Assembly (NCBI GenBank): GCA_030522415.1
Contig: CM060109.1
Location: forward strand, 23,484,661-23,548,660
Direction: 5' to 3'
Source: Channallabes apus
Lineage: Eukaryota > Chordata > Actinopteri > Siluriformes > Clariidae
Length of the DNA: 64,000 nt
Shown here: piece after piece, positions 24,601-35,400 of the stretch
Numbering within the stretch: position 1 is the stretch's first letter
Layout: the number at the start of each line of letters is the position of its first letter
Notes under the pieces: generated by a model
What the model saw: only the letters and a program-made list of their open reading frames with translations
Told to the model about the DNA's origin: nothing
The model's database searches: none
Made by a program: the position numbers and the translations under genes

Positions 24601-27512
24601 CCTAGGAGAACACAATTACTGTAGCCTTTTTGAACCGAAGGTTTAACAGCTTTCTAGCTGCTTATGTAGTCTTAGTCATTTGCAGGAAATCTTGACCCAA
24701 AATGAAAATAAGAGTTCTTTTCTACACTACTGCTAGTCCATCAGTTTAGGTTCAAGGGATTAGTTATCACAAAAGCAAACTTAGATTTTATCCCAATGTA
24801 CTGTACACACATGCAAGGAAACTAATTAAGCTAGCTAAACTAGACTCTTTTTTTTAAAAGTGTGAACATATTATATTTTTTACCCATTTGTATTCAGTAT
24901 TATTAATGGCACACATATTGTTACCCATCATTATTTTAGTGAGGAATATTAGAACTGAGGGCGGCATGATAGCTTAGTGGTTAGGACTGTTGCCTTGCAC
25001 CTTTTGGGGTTGTGTTCGATTCCTGCCCCTGGTCTATGTCCATGGAGCTCGCATATTCTACCTGTGTTTAGTGGGTTTCCTCCAGGTACTCCGGTTTCCA
25101 TACCACAGTCCAAAGACATGTAAATTAGGCTAATTGCCATTCTCAAATTGCCCATAGTGTGTGAATGAGCATCTGATAGTGGGTGTCCTGCGATGGATTA
25201 GCACCATCCAGGTTGTACCACGCCTTGTGCCGTAAGTCTCTTGGGATAGACTTCAGGCCCCCTGCGACCTTGTTTACAGGATAACGCATTATAGACGATG
25301 AATGAGTGAGTGATAGTAGAACTACATCATATTTCATGAATTCACATTTTTCACAAGAATTTGATGCAATTTATTATTATTATTATTATTATTATCATTG
25401 TCTACATGTTAATACTGTATAAAGATTTACGTTATTGAGAGTTAAGAGTTACGTTACTTGTTTATAATTTAAAACCCTGAAATATGGCACAATTGTGAAT
25501 CGCATTAAATTACTTGACTGGCTAAAGCCTTTATATAGATTTATTTTACTTAAAAAGCTGTTTGAGTGCATAGCACATTATTGTACCTACTGTAATATCC
25601 TACACTTAAACATGCACAAAACAAATATGAGGTTGATGAAACTAATTTTGTTTAAATAAATGATAGCATCTAATTAATTCATAAATTCATAAATAAGAAT
25701 ACCAGATTGTGTCTAATGGGTGTAAACCTGTGAATAATGTAAATGTCAATACTCTACAAGGTCACACCTTGACATCTATCAGTTTAGTTTCACAACATAA
25801 CTTGCACTAGTAACTGCCCTAGGGGCACTCTCATCTCTATTCCTCTTATGGAACATTATATATACAGCGTTAGTAACTAGACCCCCCAGGAAGCCCAGTT
25901 TACACACCTTAAGTTTGCACACCTCCGCTGAACTATTCTCTTTCTACATTTTAAACACACAGATCCTTTTGTTTCTGTGGTACAAAAAATATCTCAGTAG
26001 CTTGCAAATGGTTGTGTGAGGGGTGTGTAGAAAGTGAGAACCTCAGCTCTGACATCAGCAAACAGAGAAATCTAATTGTAGCAACGTGCAAAAGCTCGCT
26101 AAATACCAAGGAAGAAACAGAGAGAAAAAAAAGGACAAAAGTGACAGACGCATGGTGGTGGCGACCTCACCAACTAGACCCAACTTGACACAGTAGGGAC
26201 ACATTTTTTCAGGCTTATATTCCCCCCCTAAAAGGGTTGTAAAAAGCAACTGCCATTCATGTCTTCTAAAGCCTATTGTGACTGCTGTGAATAGACAGCA
26301 TTATTACGTTAAATGGAATAAACAAATAAATATAAGTGCCAGAAAAGCAGAACAATTGCCTCTTTCCTGTCTTTGACATAAAGAATGGCATTCAAAAGAG
26401 TATCACATAATGGATTGGTGCCAGAGACAAGACAAGGAAAAAAAGGAGTACTGGCAGGATTAAGCCCAGATGCACTTCACTTCATTACACTTCAGAGCAA
26501 AAAAAAAAAAAAAAAAAAGCTGTTAAAATGCAAATAAGAATCCAAATTTAATGTCTTTGTGAAATATGAAAATAAACGGAACCTGACACTTAGACCTGGC
26601 AGGTTTGATTTGAGCTTTAGTTAAAAATAAAGTTAAGTTCACATGCTTTTTAAGCAAAAAAATAAATAAGACTGAATAAAAAACACTGAAGTAGACTCCG
26701 GTCCCTGTGTGGAACAAACTGTTTGGTTAAAATGACATAATATTAAGGGGGTCTTCAAATTGTGATTTAATTAGCATGGCTAAAAGGCAATGAGTGTTAG
26801 TTGGAGCAAGTAAAATGTGAGAGCAACACAAAAAACGATTACAGCTGACAGAAAATAGTAAAACATTAGAAAAATGGACATGGACAGCATGAAAAGCAGA
26901 GTATCAAAGAGAAAAATCTGAGCTTCAAAGTAAAAAAAAAATGTTGACATAAAAAAAGTGAATGACTCCATGAATGCTTTGTGTGCTTGTAAAAATGCAC
27001 AAACCTAAAAACGATAATTTCTCCACTGACGCTGCATTTCCATTTCTACATCTGTATCAGATTTAAAATACTCACTTTTTAAAGGTGTCATCTGGATCAC
27101 GTTGACAATGAAGAGGTTCTAGGCTGTTAGCAACAGCAGGGTTGGCCAACAAGTTAGAATAATCCGGTGGCAATAGAGGACTCATACGCAGCTGCTCAAC
27201 CAGGCCCAGCACAAACCTCCAGACCTCTAGGCTGTCTGCATATTCACGTTGACAATAGTGCCAAGCCAGACACCGTGATGCCAACCCGAATGCTCTCCCT
27301 GCTTCTGACTGGGGCCAGACCAGCTCTGTGCAGAAGGCCGTTTTACCTGTACCAGGCCCCCCTATCACAAGGACTCCAGATAGGGGATGGGATATGTCCT
27401 GCCCCCCTTTAACTTGATTTCTTGCCTCCAGGTATCTCTTCACCTTCTCCAGGGCCCATTCCCGACAGTGGAAGCGTCGGCCCTGGAGCAAGCTTGGCCT
27501 GCAACCCCTCAT
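15655..27512 (-). CDS. ankrd50l: Ankyrin repeat domain 50-like protein (NTPase plus about 19 ankyrin repeats)
   Basis: Three coding exons on the minus strand, 27512-27076, 20298-20051 and 19256-15655, total 4287 nt: 1428 codons plus TAA with all phases matching. Human ANKRD50 is about 1429 residues from memory. Exon 1 has the Walker A motif GGPGTGKT (residues about 51-58). Exon 2 has a Walker B-like VYLVVDSLD (about 162-170) and the FPPWILLVCSARR block. Exon 3 finishes the NTPase/winged-helix region (SGCFLFLERVLDGV, IPGTLNGLYLWLCQRLF), then about 19 ankyrin repeats (about 515-1145), a Ser/Thr-rich tail with QQHSLPRCRSRPS, and a conserved end ETPL that fits a class I PDZ ligand. ANKRD50 acts with SNX27, retromer and WASH in endosome-to-surface recycling. 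The first Met of exon 1 was chosen for length; an in-frame TAG lies 16 codons upstream, next to a possible splice acceptor, so a further 5' coding exon is not excluded. It differs from ANKRD50 enough to be the fish paralogue. Confidence 0.92.
19257..20050 (-). other. ankrd50l intron 2
   Basis: Intron of 794 bp with GT donor next to 20051 and AG acceptor next to 19256. It carries no recognisable element. Confidence 0.85.
21981..22095 (-). repeat. Fragment of tRNA-derived V-type SINE
   Basis: Matches the middle of the SINE described at 23511-23877 (block TTTGGACTGTGAGAGGAAAC and CAGAGGACACCCAC), reverse orientation, both ends lost. Confidence 0.6.
22228..22895 (-). mobile_element. Tc1-like transposon remnant (family D)
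   Basis: Ends resemble each other inverted: GAGCACTTTATTAGAAAAAC on the left and AATAAAGTTAATAAAAAGGG on the right. Inside, reverse-strand segments of a fish Tc1 transposase are still legible, such as ATTCTTCATGGAATGG and GACACAAGGCAGGTTGAATC, but frames are destroyed and the centre is deleted. A plus-strand relative lies at 35110-35400. Confidence 0.65.
23511..23877 (-). repeat. tRNA-derived SINE, best copy, with 13-bp target duplication
   Basis: Flanked by identical 13-bp direct repeats AATAAAATAATTC at 23498-23510 and 23878-23890. Read on the minus strand it starts GGCGGCACGGTGGTGTAGTG (A-box-like), has B-box-like GGTTCGATTCCC twice in tandem, then a middle with GGTACTCCGGTTTCCTCCC and AGTCCAAAGACATGCAG, an internal GT run, and ends in a GAATGAATGAAT tail. 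The middle resembles the conserved V-SINE domain as remembered. Other copies: 24961-25314, 36891-37120, 43861-44043, 46580-47087, 48628-48930, 59249-59503, 59957-60105. Confidence 0.85.
24961..25314 (+). repeat. tRNA-derived V-type SINE copy
   Basis: Forward copy beginning GCGGCATGATAGCTTAGTGG, one B-box-like TGTTCGATTCC, the TACTCCGGTTTCC middle and a GATGAATGAGTGAGTGA tail. Diverged from the 23.5-kb copy. Confidence 0.8.
25371..25396. repeat. (ATT)n microsatellite
   Basis: Short ATT trinucleotide run inside ankrd50l intron 1. Confidence 0.85.
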
Positions 27513-28348
27513 CTGGTCCAGAAAACAAGTGTCAGACTTGTGGATTGGCCTTTCTCCATACTACAACACAATGTTTAGTCCAAAGGTACAAAAATCTCAG
27601 TTCATCTTTCTGCCATTTGTATACCGATAGTCACTCAGTGCCATATAGTAAAAAATTCTTTCTGGAATAAAGCTTTGAAAATGTGTTCTCAGATGGTGTC
27701 TTGCTGCAGGTGTTTATGAATTCTGCTTTGGTTAAATTCAGTTTGTCAAGGTCACTGTTGATAAAAATAGACAAATAAAAAGAAAAATAAATCTTGATGT
27801 CCTTGCATAGTAGCCTGCTTCCCTTATATTAGACTACCACAGTTGTCTCTATTTCTCCAATGAATGAAAATAGTTTCACTTTCTACAGGAAAAGGAGGAA
27901 TGTCTCATTGCAAGCTGTAACACACACAAATGGCATGAAAGGATTACTTTAATTCAGTCAGCTGAAATGAGCTGTCTTACACAGAAATGATCTGAGAGAA
28001 CAAAAGAGAATAAGATATGAAGCTCTTACTAGATCTCGGATGCTGATCTATACATCCACGTCCCCCATGCTTTTTCAATGTTCTCCTTTTTAGGAAGTTT
28101 TCAATTTCTCATTGTACGCGTTTCCACCAGGGCAGTAGGTCTCCTTCTGTCCTTCTTCCAGGTCTCTGGGGTTGAATGCTGAATGCTGACAGGATTGGAC
28201 TCTTCGACTCTTCTCCTGCTTTCATACACTCTCTCTGCCTCACAGCTGCTCACCGGTTTTTCTTGTTCTCCTTTATCTCCTCCCCTCCAGTTCCTGGCAT
28301 GTCAGTACATGAAGAAGCATGAGAAAGAAACACAGAGAGAGAGAGAGA

Positions 28349-28382
<34 letters not shown>

Positions 28383-29139
28383 ACTTGTTTTGGGGTCAAA
28401 GTTTCTTCAGATAGTCATGGCAAAGCTTCCATGTTTCCCTTTTTCTCCCGATTGCATCAGAAGAGGAAGTGAGGAAAGCCTGTAGATCTTTGCTATAAAT
28501 ATAACTCACATGCTTACAATAAAACAAAAAGGTGTTTCCACTTAACAGCTGAACAGCCTAGTTTCCTTAATCCTGCTATTAAAAGCTGTCACACTGAATA
28601 AAAGACTACACTATACATTTCAAATCAGAACTAAGAGCTACAGTACTAAAAAACTAATGTACTTTTACGATTTGTTCATAGGAAACAACAGCTGTAGATA
28701 CAGAAAAAAAATGTAAATACACACTTCCTGGATCCAGACCCACCCATCCGCAATACCTGCACGTGTGTTGTAGCCACGCCCACCAACCAGACACTATTAT
28801 TATTATTATTATTATTATAGTATTATTATTATAACAATCTGTAAATCAATTTTATATATATTTTCACATTTCATTTCCACGTCATTATATTTACAAATAA
28901 AACTCAACACAGGGAGATTAATTATTCTATTTGACATTTTGGTGATTAAACCTATTTTCTCAATTAATTAAAATATTAGTGATACGCGAACACTCTCTAC
29001 TTCTCCACTTTTAAGTTAGACCAAGGACACGTGAAAGCGTTGATCCTCTAATTTCTCTGCTTTATACCCCTAGCTGATCCGTATCCCGAGCTACCAGCCT
29101 CATACACAATAAACACGCACACACAAATCGGGGAACTTG
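27513..29139 (-). other. Upstream side of ankrd50l exon 1, possible 5' UTR or intron
   Basis: Between the predicted start and the CpG-rich region. A GA-rich run lies at 28332-28382 and a TTA run at about 28797-28830. A possible splice acceptor (TTGTGTTGTAG on the minus strand, near 27560-27570) sits just before the first coding exon, so part of this stretch is probably a 5' UTR intron. No coding sequence was recognised. Confidence 0.4.
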
Positions 29140-29516
29140 TTCCGATCGCCATGCGATTAACTCGGCTGCCTTAAAACCATTCATAAAAATAAAATAAAAA
29201 AACATTAAAGCGCTCGACCATAAACGAAACACCGTACCGTCATCACAACGCGCCGCATCGAACCGCTTTCGATCTCGTGCTGCTTTTCGGCGCGTTTCTC
29301 GCTCCTCTCGTTACAGTTGGCGTACGTACATGAGAGCGCGTGCGCTTTTATCTCTCCCTGACTCCACCGCAAGCTTCCGTCAACTCGAGGAATTCTGCTG
29401 TCGTTTATTTTCCGCATCAGCCCAGCACTGTACAGAGCTTCATTATTATATATTTATTTCCGCCAAAGTTTCCCACGCGTTCAATATACCACCGACACCA
29501 GTGCTGCCGCGTGCTG

Positions 29517-29520
<4 letters not shown>
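29140..29520 (-). promoter_or_regulatory. CpG-rich region, candidate ankrd50l promoter
   Basis: In an otherwise AT-rich, CpG-poor window this stretch has many CG dinucleotides (for example ACAACGCGCCGCATCGAACC and TTTTCGGCGCGTTTCTCGC). It lies upstream of the first ankrd50l coding exon in the sense expected of a vertebrate CpG-island promoter. The assignment is inferred from composition and position only. Confidence 0.35.

Positions 29521-29548
<28 letters not shown>
29518..29548. repeat. (CA)n microsatellite
   Basis: About 15 CA units at the edge of the CpG-rich region. Confidence 0.9.
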
Positions 29549-29552
<4 letters not shown>

Positions 29553-29704
29553 TCACAGCAGAAGAGCTCGCAACTATGCAGGGTCCGAGATCAAAGCCAT
29601 ACTTACTAGGGCTCCATCGACTTAACTTGGTTTCTCAAACAACGTATTCAATTACGTGGACTGCAAAATCTCAAATGACTAAACCACCAAGAACAAATAC
29701 ACAG

Positions 29705-31548
29705 ATCAGGCATAACATTATGACTATTGAGTAGGTCCTTCCTTTTGCCAACATAACAGTGATATACTGTGTTCTGTTCTGACACCTTTCTACCACAACG
29801 AGCACCAACCTTATCATCAGTTACTGTTTACAGTTGATCAGTTTACAGATTAAAAAGCTTCAGCTAGTCCAGAATGCAGCAGCGAGAGTCCTCACTAGAA
29901 CCAGAAGATATGAGCACATCACCCCTATCCTATCTTCACTGCATTGGCTCCCTGTGAAATTTCGCATTGATTTTAAAATACTACTCTTGACATATAAATC
30001 ATTAAATGGTCTCGCGACACAGTATCTGAGCGAACTGCTAGTGCCTTACGATCCGCCACGCCTACTTCGGTCAAAGAATGCAGGCTGCTTGTCAGTACTG
30101 CGTATTATGAAAACTACAGCTGGGGGCAGAGCTTTTTCTTACAAAGCCCCAAAATTATACAATAGTCTTCCAAATAGTGTTCGGGACTCAGACACAGTCT
30201 CAGTTTTTAAGTCTAGGCTCAAAACCTATTTATTTAGCCAAGCATTTTTATAAATAGATTTGCCATACAGTAGGTAAAGGAGCAGATCTGGGGACTCATG
30301 GACGTAGAGTATTATGGTGAACTGGTATGTTTAGATGCTGTCTTCCTCACTCTCATTTGATCACTCAGGTTTGTTGGCGGTGAGGTGTTTGTTTGCTTTA
30401 CATCTCAGGGAGCCCTCATGTTTGTGTTTCCTTCTGGCTCTCCCTTTTAGTTATGCTGTCATATTTAGTCCTGCCGGAGTCCCTGATTGCACTCTACAGT
30501 AAATATACATTCACATTATACATTGTGACTGTGACCATACCTAATTGCCATCTCTCCTCCTCTTCTCTTTCTCCCTCTCTTTCTCTTTCCTCTCTCCCCC
30601 TGTCTCCCCCTATCACACTCTCTCTCTCTCTCTCTGTCGAGCTACACATGTCATTCCTGAGCTGCCAGTGATCCAGACTCCTTCTGCCCTCCGGACCTGT
30701 CTGATCCATCCTGATGCCCCGTTTCTGTTTGGAGGTCTCGTCGCATGGATGCCCTGTGTGTCTCTTTGGGATGCGTCTGGTGTCTGGGAATGATTCTATC
30801 TACTTAGAAGATGGTTCTGGCCTCGACTGGTGTTGTCAGCTGTTTCTCTGAGGACTTGACAATTCGATAGTTCAGGACTGGAACTTTCTACAAGTCTATC
30901 TGAGTCTCCAATAAATACTGGACTCCATTTTACTCCATCAACTATTATAGCTGAACCTAACACTTAACACTGTATAAATGCAGATCATTTCCTGCTATCT
31001 GTTTCACCCAGATGAGGATGGGTTCCCTGTTGAGTCTGGTTCCTCTCAAGGTTTCTTCCTATTACCATCTCAGGGAGTTTTTCCTTGCCACTGTCGCCCT
31101 CGGCTTGCTCACCAGGGACTATCTGAACATTTTGATTCATACACATTCACATTCCATACAAGCTTAAATAATTCTTTTGATTGTGTAAAGCTGTTTTGAG
31201 ACAATGTCAATTGTTAAAAGCGCTATACAAATAAATTGAAAAATGAAAAGTTACTGTAGTACTTCTATTGGATAGGACTACACTGGCAAGCCACTGGATT
31301 TCCTCCCCTGAATTCCTTTTTGTAGATCCTGACCACTGCAGACTGGGAACATCTTACAAGACCTGCAGTTTTCTACTGACCCAGTCCTTCAGACATCACT
31401 CAAACATCACTCAAATCCTTATGCTTGCCCATTTTATCTGCTTCCAACACATCACATCAACTTCAGGAAAAAAGGTTCACTCGCTGCCTAATATACAGTA
31501 TGCCACCCACTTCCAGCTGCCATTGTAACCAGATATTGAAAATGTGCC
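29705..31548 (-). mobile_element. Tc1-like remnant (family C), split by a LINE
   Basis: The outer end GATCAGGCATAACATTATGA at 29705 is the family terminal motif. Reverse-strand transposase sequence follows (TTCTGACACCTTTCTACCAC) and stops at about 29828, where LINE sequence starts. It resumes after the LINE at about 31250 with ACTTCTATTGGATAGGACTA and ACTGGGAACATCTTACAAGA. Most of the transposase is deleted. Confidence 0.65.
29829..31244 (+). mobile_element. L2/CR1-type LINE, 5'-truncated 3' end
   Basis: The coding end (29834-30253) contains the typical RT-downstream blocks LQLVQNAAARVLTRTRRY, ITPILSSLHWLPVKFRIDFK and NSLPNSVRDSDTVSVFKSRL. A 3' UTR follows with GGTTCCTCTCAAGGTTTCTT (about 31035), and the element ends AAGCGCTATACAAATAAATTGAA near 31241, the usual LINE L2 tail. 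About 1.4 kb is left; the catalytic reverse transcriptase core is absent. It lies inside a Tc1 remnant. Confidence 0.8.
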
Positions 31549-31795
31549 TACTGTGAGAAAGGCCAAATTGTAATGGACGAGTGAGTCAGAGCAACTCCAA
31601 AACTGCAAGTCTTATGTGATGTGCCCAGCCTGCAGCAGTCAGGATATATCAAAAAGTGATTCAAAGACAGAAAACCTGTGAACCGGTGTTCATGCACATG
31701 GAGAGTAAAGGCTGGCCCGTGTTGTCTGATACAATAGAAGAGCAACTGTAGCTCAAATTGAGGAAATGGTTAATGCTGGTTAGAATCAGCCAAAA
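31549..31795 (+). mobile_element. Tc1-like remnant (family C), plus strand
   Basis: Carries the 5' part of a family C transposase in forward sense: AAAGGCCAAATTGTAATGGA, CTCCAAAACTGCAAGTCTTA, GAACCGGTGTTCATGCACAT and GAAGAGCAACTGTAGCTCAA. Frames are broken. It abuts the opposite-strand remnant ending at about 31548, forming an inverted pair. Confidence 0.65.
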
Positions 31796-33460
31796 CACAG
31801 TACTGTGTTCTGTAATATAATACAGAAAATGTGTGTGCGTAAGAAGCTACTTCATCAAAATTCCTTGAAAAAAGAAAAAAAAACACTCAGTAAGTTATTG
31901 TGCTTTGGTGTTTAGCATTTGCTTGAATCAGAGATATGAAAATGGTTGCAAACAGAATTCTTTCTGATGTTGCAGACACATCATCAACAAATAGCTATAG
32001 CATCATAGTAAATTCCCCAGTGCTGAATTAGCACCTAGCAGTGTTTATGTTAGTACGACTGGGCTCAAATAAACTCTGAAAGTGTTAAATCAACACTGGG
32101 GTTTTTACTGGATATGGATAATAAACAATATTAATGTGAATGTAAGTGAAGGTTTACTAAACCCCTGGACTGGTTCACTTTGAAACAGTACAAATGTCCT
32201 GTTAGCTGTGGATGAGTTATATTGCATTTTTGTAAACTAATATAATAAAATGATTCATAATGTAAATAATTTAGTCAGGGCTTGTTTATTTACAAGCAAT
32301 CCATCTAAAAACTTTTTGTGATTATACAGAGTGGTCCAAAAGTCTGGACCCTTAGGCGAACATACTGTATATTAAAAAGAGTAAATTACAATAGAAGACT
32401 CAAATCAATGGTCTCTGACATTGCAGCACTTATGTATATGCTAAAAAAAACTTTGAACATTTCTTAATATATCAGAACTGATAATACGTGCAAAGATGAT
32501 TTCCTGCTATTGTGTAACTATAGGGCAGATTCCTAAAGATTACTGACTTTAGTTGAGACCAAAGAAAAGGGTTGAGTGGTGTTAGGTCTGTATTTAGTTT
32601 TCTTTTGCTAATTATAATTTTTTTAAAATAACATAAAATTATTTTTAATAAATCTAATCTGTTTTTAGGATTACTCTAGCCAATGTTTATAAGACCTTTT
32701 GTTTCATTGACTATTACAGTGAAACTGAACTGGGACAGCAAAGGAAAATAATGTGCAATAAAAACAAAAATAATAAATTAGCAGATGATTTTGGAAGTGT
32801 GTGTGTGTTTCCAGTTCATTGCGTCATGAATATGCCCTGTCTACAACCACAAATAAATAAATACATTAATTAATTATTTTTGGGTCAAATTACCAGTCTG
32901 CAATAAGCAAAGAAAAGACTAAGGAGACTTTAAATTACTGTAACTGATTTATATTAAACTAATTACCCACGGATTGTGATTGAGTAGCATTAAATAAAGC
33001 TAACTAATGGCAGGTGATACATCGGATGCCTTGCATGCTAATTACCAGCTACAATTCATCACCTAATACAAATACAAAACATGTAATAACAGAGTGGGTT
33101 TGTGGTAACAGATAGGTCACATGTTGTTTTATATTTCAGCATATATTTTTGTAGAGCTTTCCCCTCATTTTTGGTGCTGGAGATTGTGCTTGCATGAATA
33201 CCTTGAAACAGCAAAAAAGTATACTTTTATTATTTAATACATCATAGGATCATTCACCTCCATGTTCTCGCTGTCAGATCTGTTAGAGATTAGATTTGTT
33301 GAAAAAATACATATTGCAGAACAGGTACTATATCATTTCTTACTTAAATTATCATTAGATTAGATTTTTAGAGGATGCTGTTTTAAAATGTACTTAGTGA
33401 GCAAAAGTCACAAAAGTATTATATGAATAGAAAACTCATGTACAGATACTTAAAAGCATA
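31796..33460. other. Stretch without recognised gene
   Basis: AT-rich sequence. One phrase near 32331, GTGGTCCAAAAGTCTGGACC, resembles transposon-terminal sequence of mariner type but no partner end was found. No other element or coding frame recognised. Confidence 0.4.
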
Positions 33461-35082
33461 CAGTGGTGTGAAAAACTATTTGCCCCCTCCCTGATTTCTT
33501 ATTCTTTTGCATGTTTGTCACACTTAAATGTTTCTGCTCATCAAAAACCGTTAACTATTAGTCAAAGAGAACATAATTGAACACAAAATGCAGTTTTTAA
33601 ATGAAGGTTTACGTTATTAAGGGATAAAAAAAAACTCCAAATCTACATGGCCCTGTGTGAAAAAGTGATTGCCCCCCTTGTTAAAAAATAACTTAACTGT
33701 GGTTTATCACACCTGAGTTCAATTTCTGTAGTCACCCCCAGGCCTGATTACTGCCACACCTGTTTCAATCAAGAAATCACTTAAATAGGAGCTACCTGAC
33801 ACAGAGAAGTAGACCAAAAGCACCTCAAAAGCAAGACATTATGCCAAGATCCAAAGAAATTCAGGAACAAATGAGAACAAAAGTAATTGAGATCTATCAG
33901 TCTGGTAAAGGTTATAAAGCCATTTCTAAAGTTTTGGGACTCCAGCGAACCACAGTGAGAGCCATTATCCACAAATGGCAAAAACATGGAACAGTGGTGA
34001 ACCTTCCCAGGAGTGGCCGGCCGACCAAAATTACCCCAAGAGCGCAGAGACGACTCATCTGAGAGGCCACAAAAGACCCCAGGACAACATCTAAAGAACT
34101 GCAGGCCTCACTTGCCTCAATTAAGGTCAGTGTTCACGACTCCACCATAAGAAAGAGACTGGGCAAAAACGGCCTGCATGGCAGATTTCCAAGGCGCAAA
34201 CCACTTTTAAGCAAAAAGAACATTAAGGCTCGTCTCAATTTTGCTAAAAAACATCTCAATGATTGCCAAGACTTTTGGGAAAATACCTTGTGGACCGACA
34301 AGACAAAAGTTGAACTTTTTGGAAGGTGCGTGTCCCGTTACATCTGGCGTAAAAGTAACACAGCATTTCAGAAAAAGAACATCATACCAACAGTAAAATA
34401 TGGTGGTGGTAGTGTGATGGTCTGGGGTTGTTTTGCTGCTTCAGGACCTGGAAGGCTTGCTGTGATAGATGGAACCATGAATTCTACAGTCTACCAAAAA
34501 ATCCTGAAGGAGAATGTCCGGCCATCTGTTCATCAACTCAAGCTGAAGCGATCTTGGGTGCTGCAGCAGGACAATGACCCAAAACACACCAGCAAATCCA
34601 CCTCTGAATGGCTGAAGAAAAACAAAATGAAGACTTTGGAGTGGCCTAGTCAAAGTCCTGACCTGAATCCTATTGAGATGTTGTGGCATGACCTTAAAAA
34701 GGCGGTTCATGCTAGAAAACCCCTGAAATAAAGCTGAATTACAACAATTCTGCAAAGATGAGCGGGCCAAAATTCCTCCAGAGCGCTGTAAAACACTCGT
34801 TGCAAGTTATCACAAACGCTTGATTGCAGTTATTGCTGCTAAGGGTGGCCCAACCAGTTATTAGGTTCAGGGGGCAATTACTTTTTCACACAGGGCCATG
34901 TAGGTTTGGATTTTTTTTCTCTCTAAATAATAAAACCCCTCATTTAAAAACTGCATTTTGTGTTTACTTGTGTTATCTTTGACTAATAGTTAAATGTGTT
35001 TGATGAGCAGAAACATTTTGTGTGACAAACATGCAAAAGAATAAGAAATCAGGAGGGGGGCAAATAGTTTTTCACACCACTG
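33461..35082 (+). mobile_element. Near-intact Tc1-like transposon with IR/DR ends (family A)
   Basis: A 1622-bp element flanked by TA at 33459-33460 and 35083-35084. Both ends read CAGTGGTGTGAAAAACTATT inward. A second related motif lies about 185 bp inside each end: left ACATGGCCCTGTGTGAAAAA at about 33643, and its inverse at about 34882-34905. This gives the inverted-repeat/direct-repeat layout of the Sleeping Beauty-like group. One transposase gene is enclosed, with a single stop and a single frameshift. Confidence 0.93.
33841..34862 (+). pseudogene. Tc1-like DD34E transposase with one stop and one frameshift
   Basis: Starts MPRSKEIQEQMRTKVIEIYQ. The N-terminal paired-like helix-turn-helix DNA-binding region spans about residues 1-70, ending at the GRPTKI AT-hook-like turn. 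The catalytic domain shows the three acidic sites in LWTDKTKVELFG, LQQDNDPKHTSK and SPDLNPIEMLW, with 34 residues between the last two. A TGA at 34060-34062, probably from CGA by CpG decay, interrupts the frame. A one-base shift near 34725-34731 breaks the last 45 or so codons, which otherwise run to about 34862. All catalytic residues are intact, so inactivation is recent in sequence terms. The gene lies centrally within the terminal repeats of 33461-35082. Confidence 0.9.
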
Positions 35083-35109
35083 TATGTAAAAAGTTATGAA
35101 TAAGTAGAA

Positions 35110-35400
35110 AAGGTGTGCATAACACCATGCAGGAAAGATCAAGAGCTTCAGTTAATGTAACATCATAAATGGAAGATTTTGACCTCACTGACATTGACTA
35201 TTGTTGGTTCCTTCTGAAATTCACATGCCACATTCTTTAGCAGTTATATAGAATGGTGTGGGAGGTAAATATCTTGGTGGTAATAGAGGCCAGAGGAGAC
35301 TAGCCAGAATGATTTGAGCTGACAGGAAGTCTATAGTATTCTGAGCACAGGAGCTTCAAAGAACATACAATACCATACATTAAGACAGAAGGGCTAGAAC
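35110..35400 (+). mobile_element. Tc1-like remnant (family D), plus strand
   Basis: Legible transposase DNA such as AGAGGCCAGAGGAGACTAGC followed by CAGAATGATTTGAGCTGACA, as in fish Tc1 elements of the ACTTTATTAG-ended family. No intact end or frame. Confidence 0.5.

Larger units (their letters stand above)
20299..27075 (-). other. ankrd50l intron 1, repeat-bearing
   Basis: Intron of 6777 bp with a GTGAGT donor and CAG acceptor on the minus strand. It holds a Tc1 remnant (22228-22895), SINE copies at 21981-22095, 23511-23877 and 24961-25314, and short ATT and poly-A runs. Nothing in it looks like an additional coding exon. Confidence 0.8.

Noticed and set aside
27387..27670. Plus-strand frames over ankrd50l exon 1
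   Set aside because: Antisense to the Walker A-containing exon; no similarity of their own.
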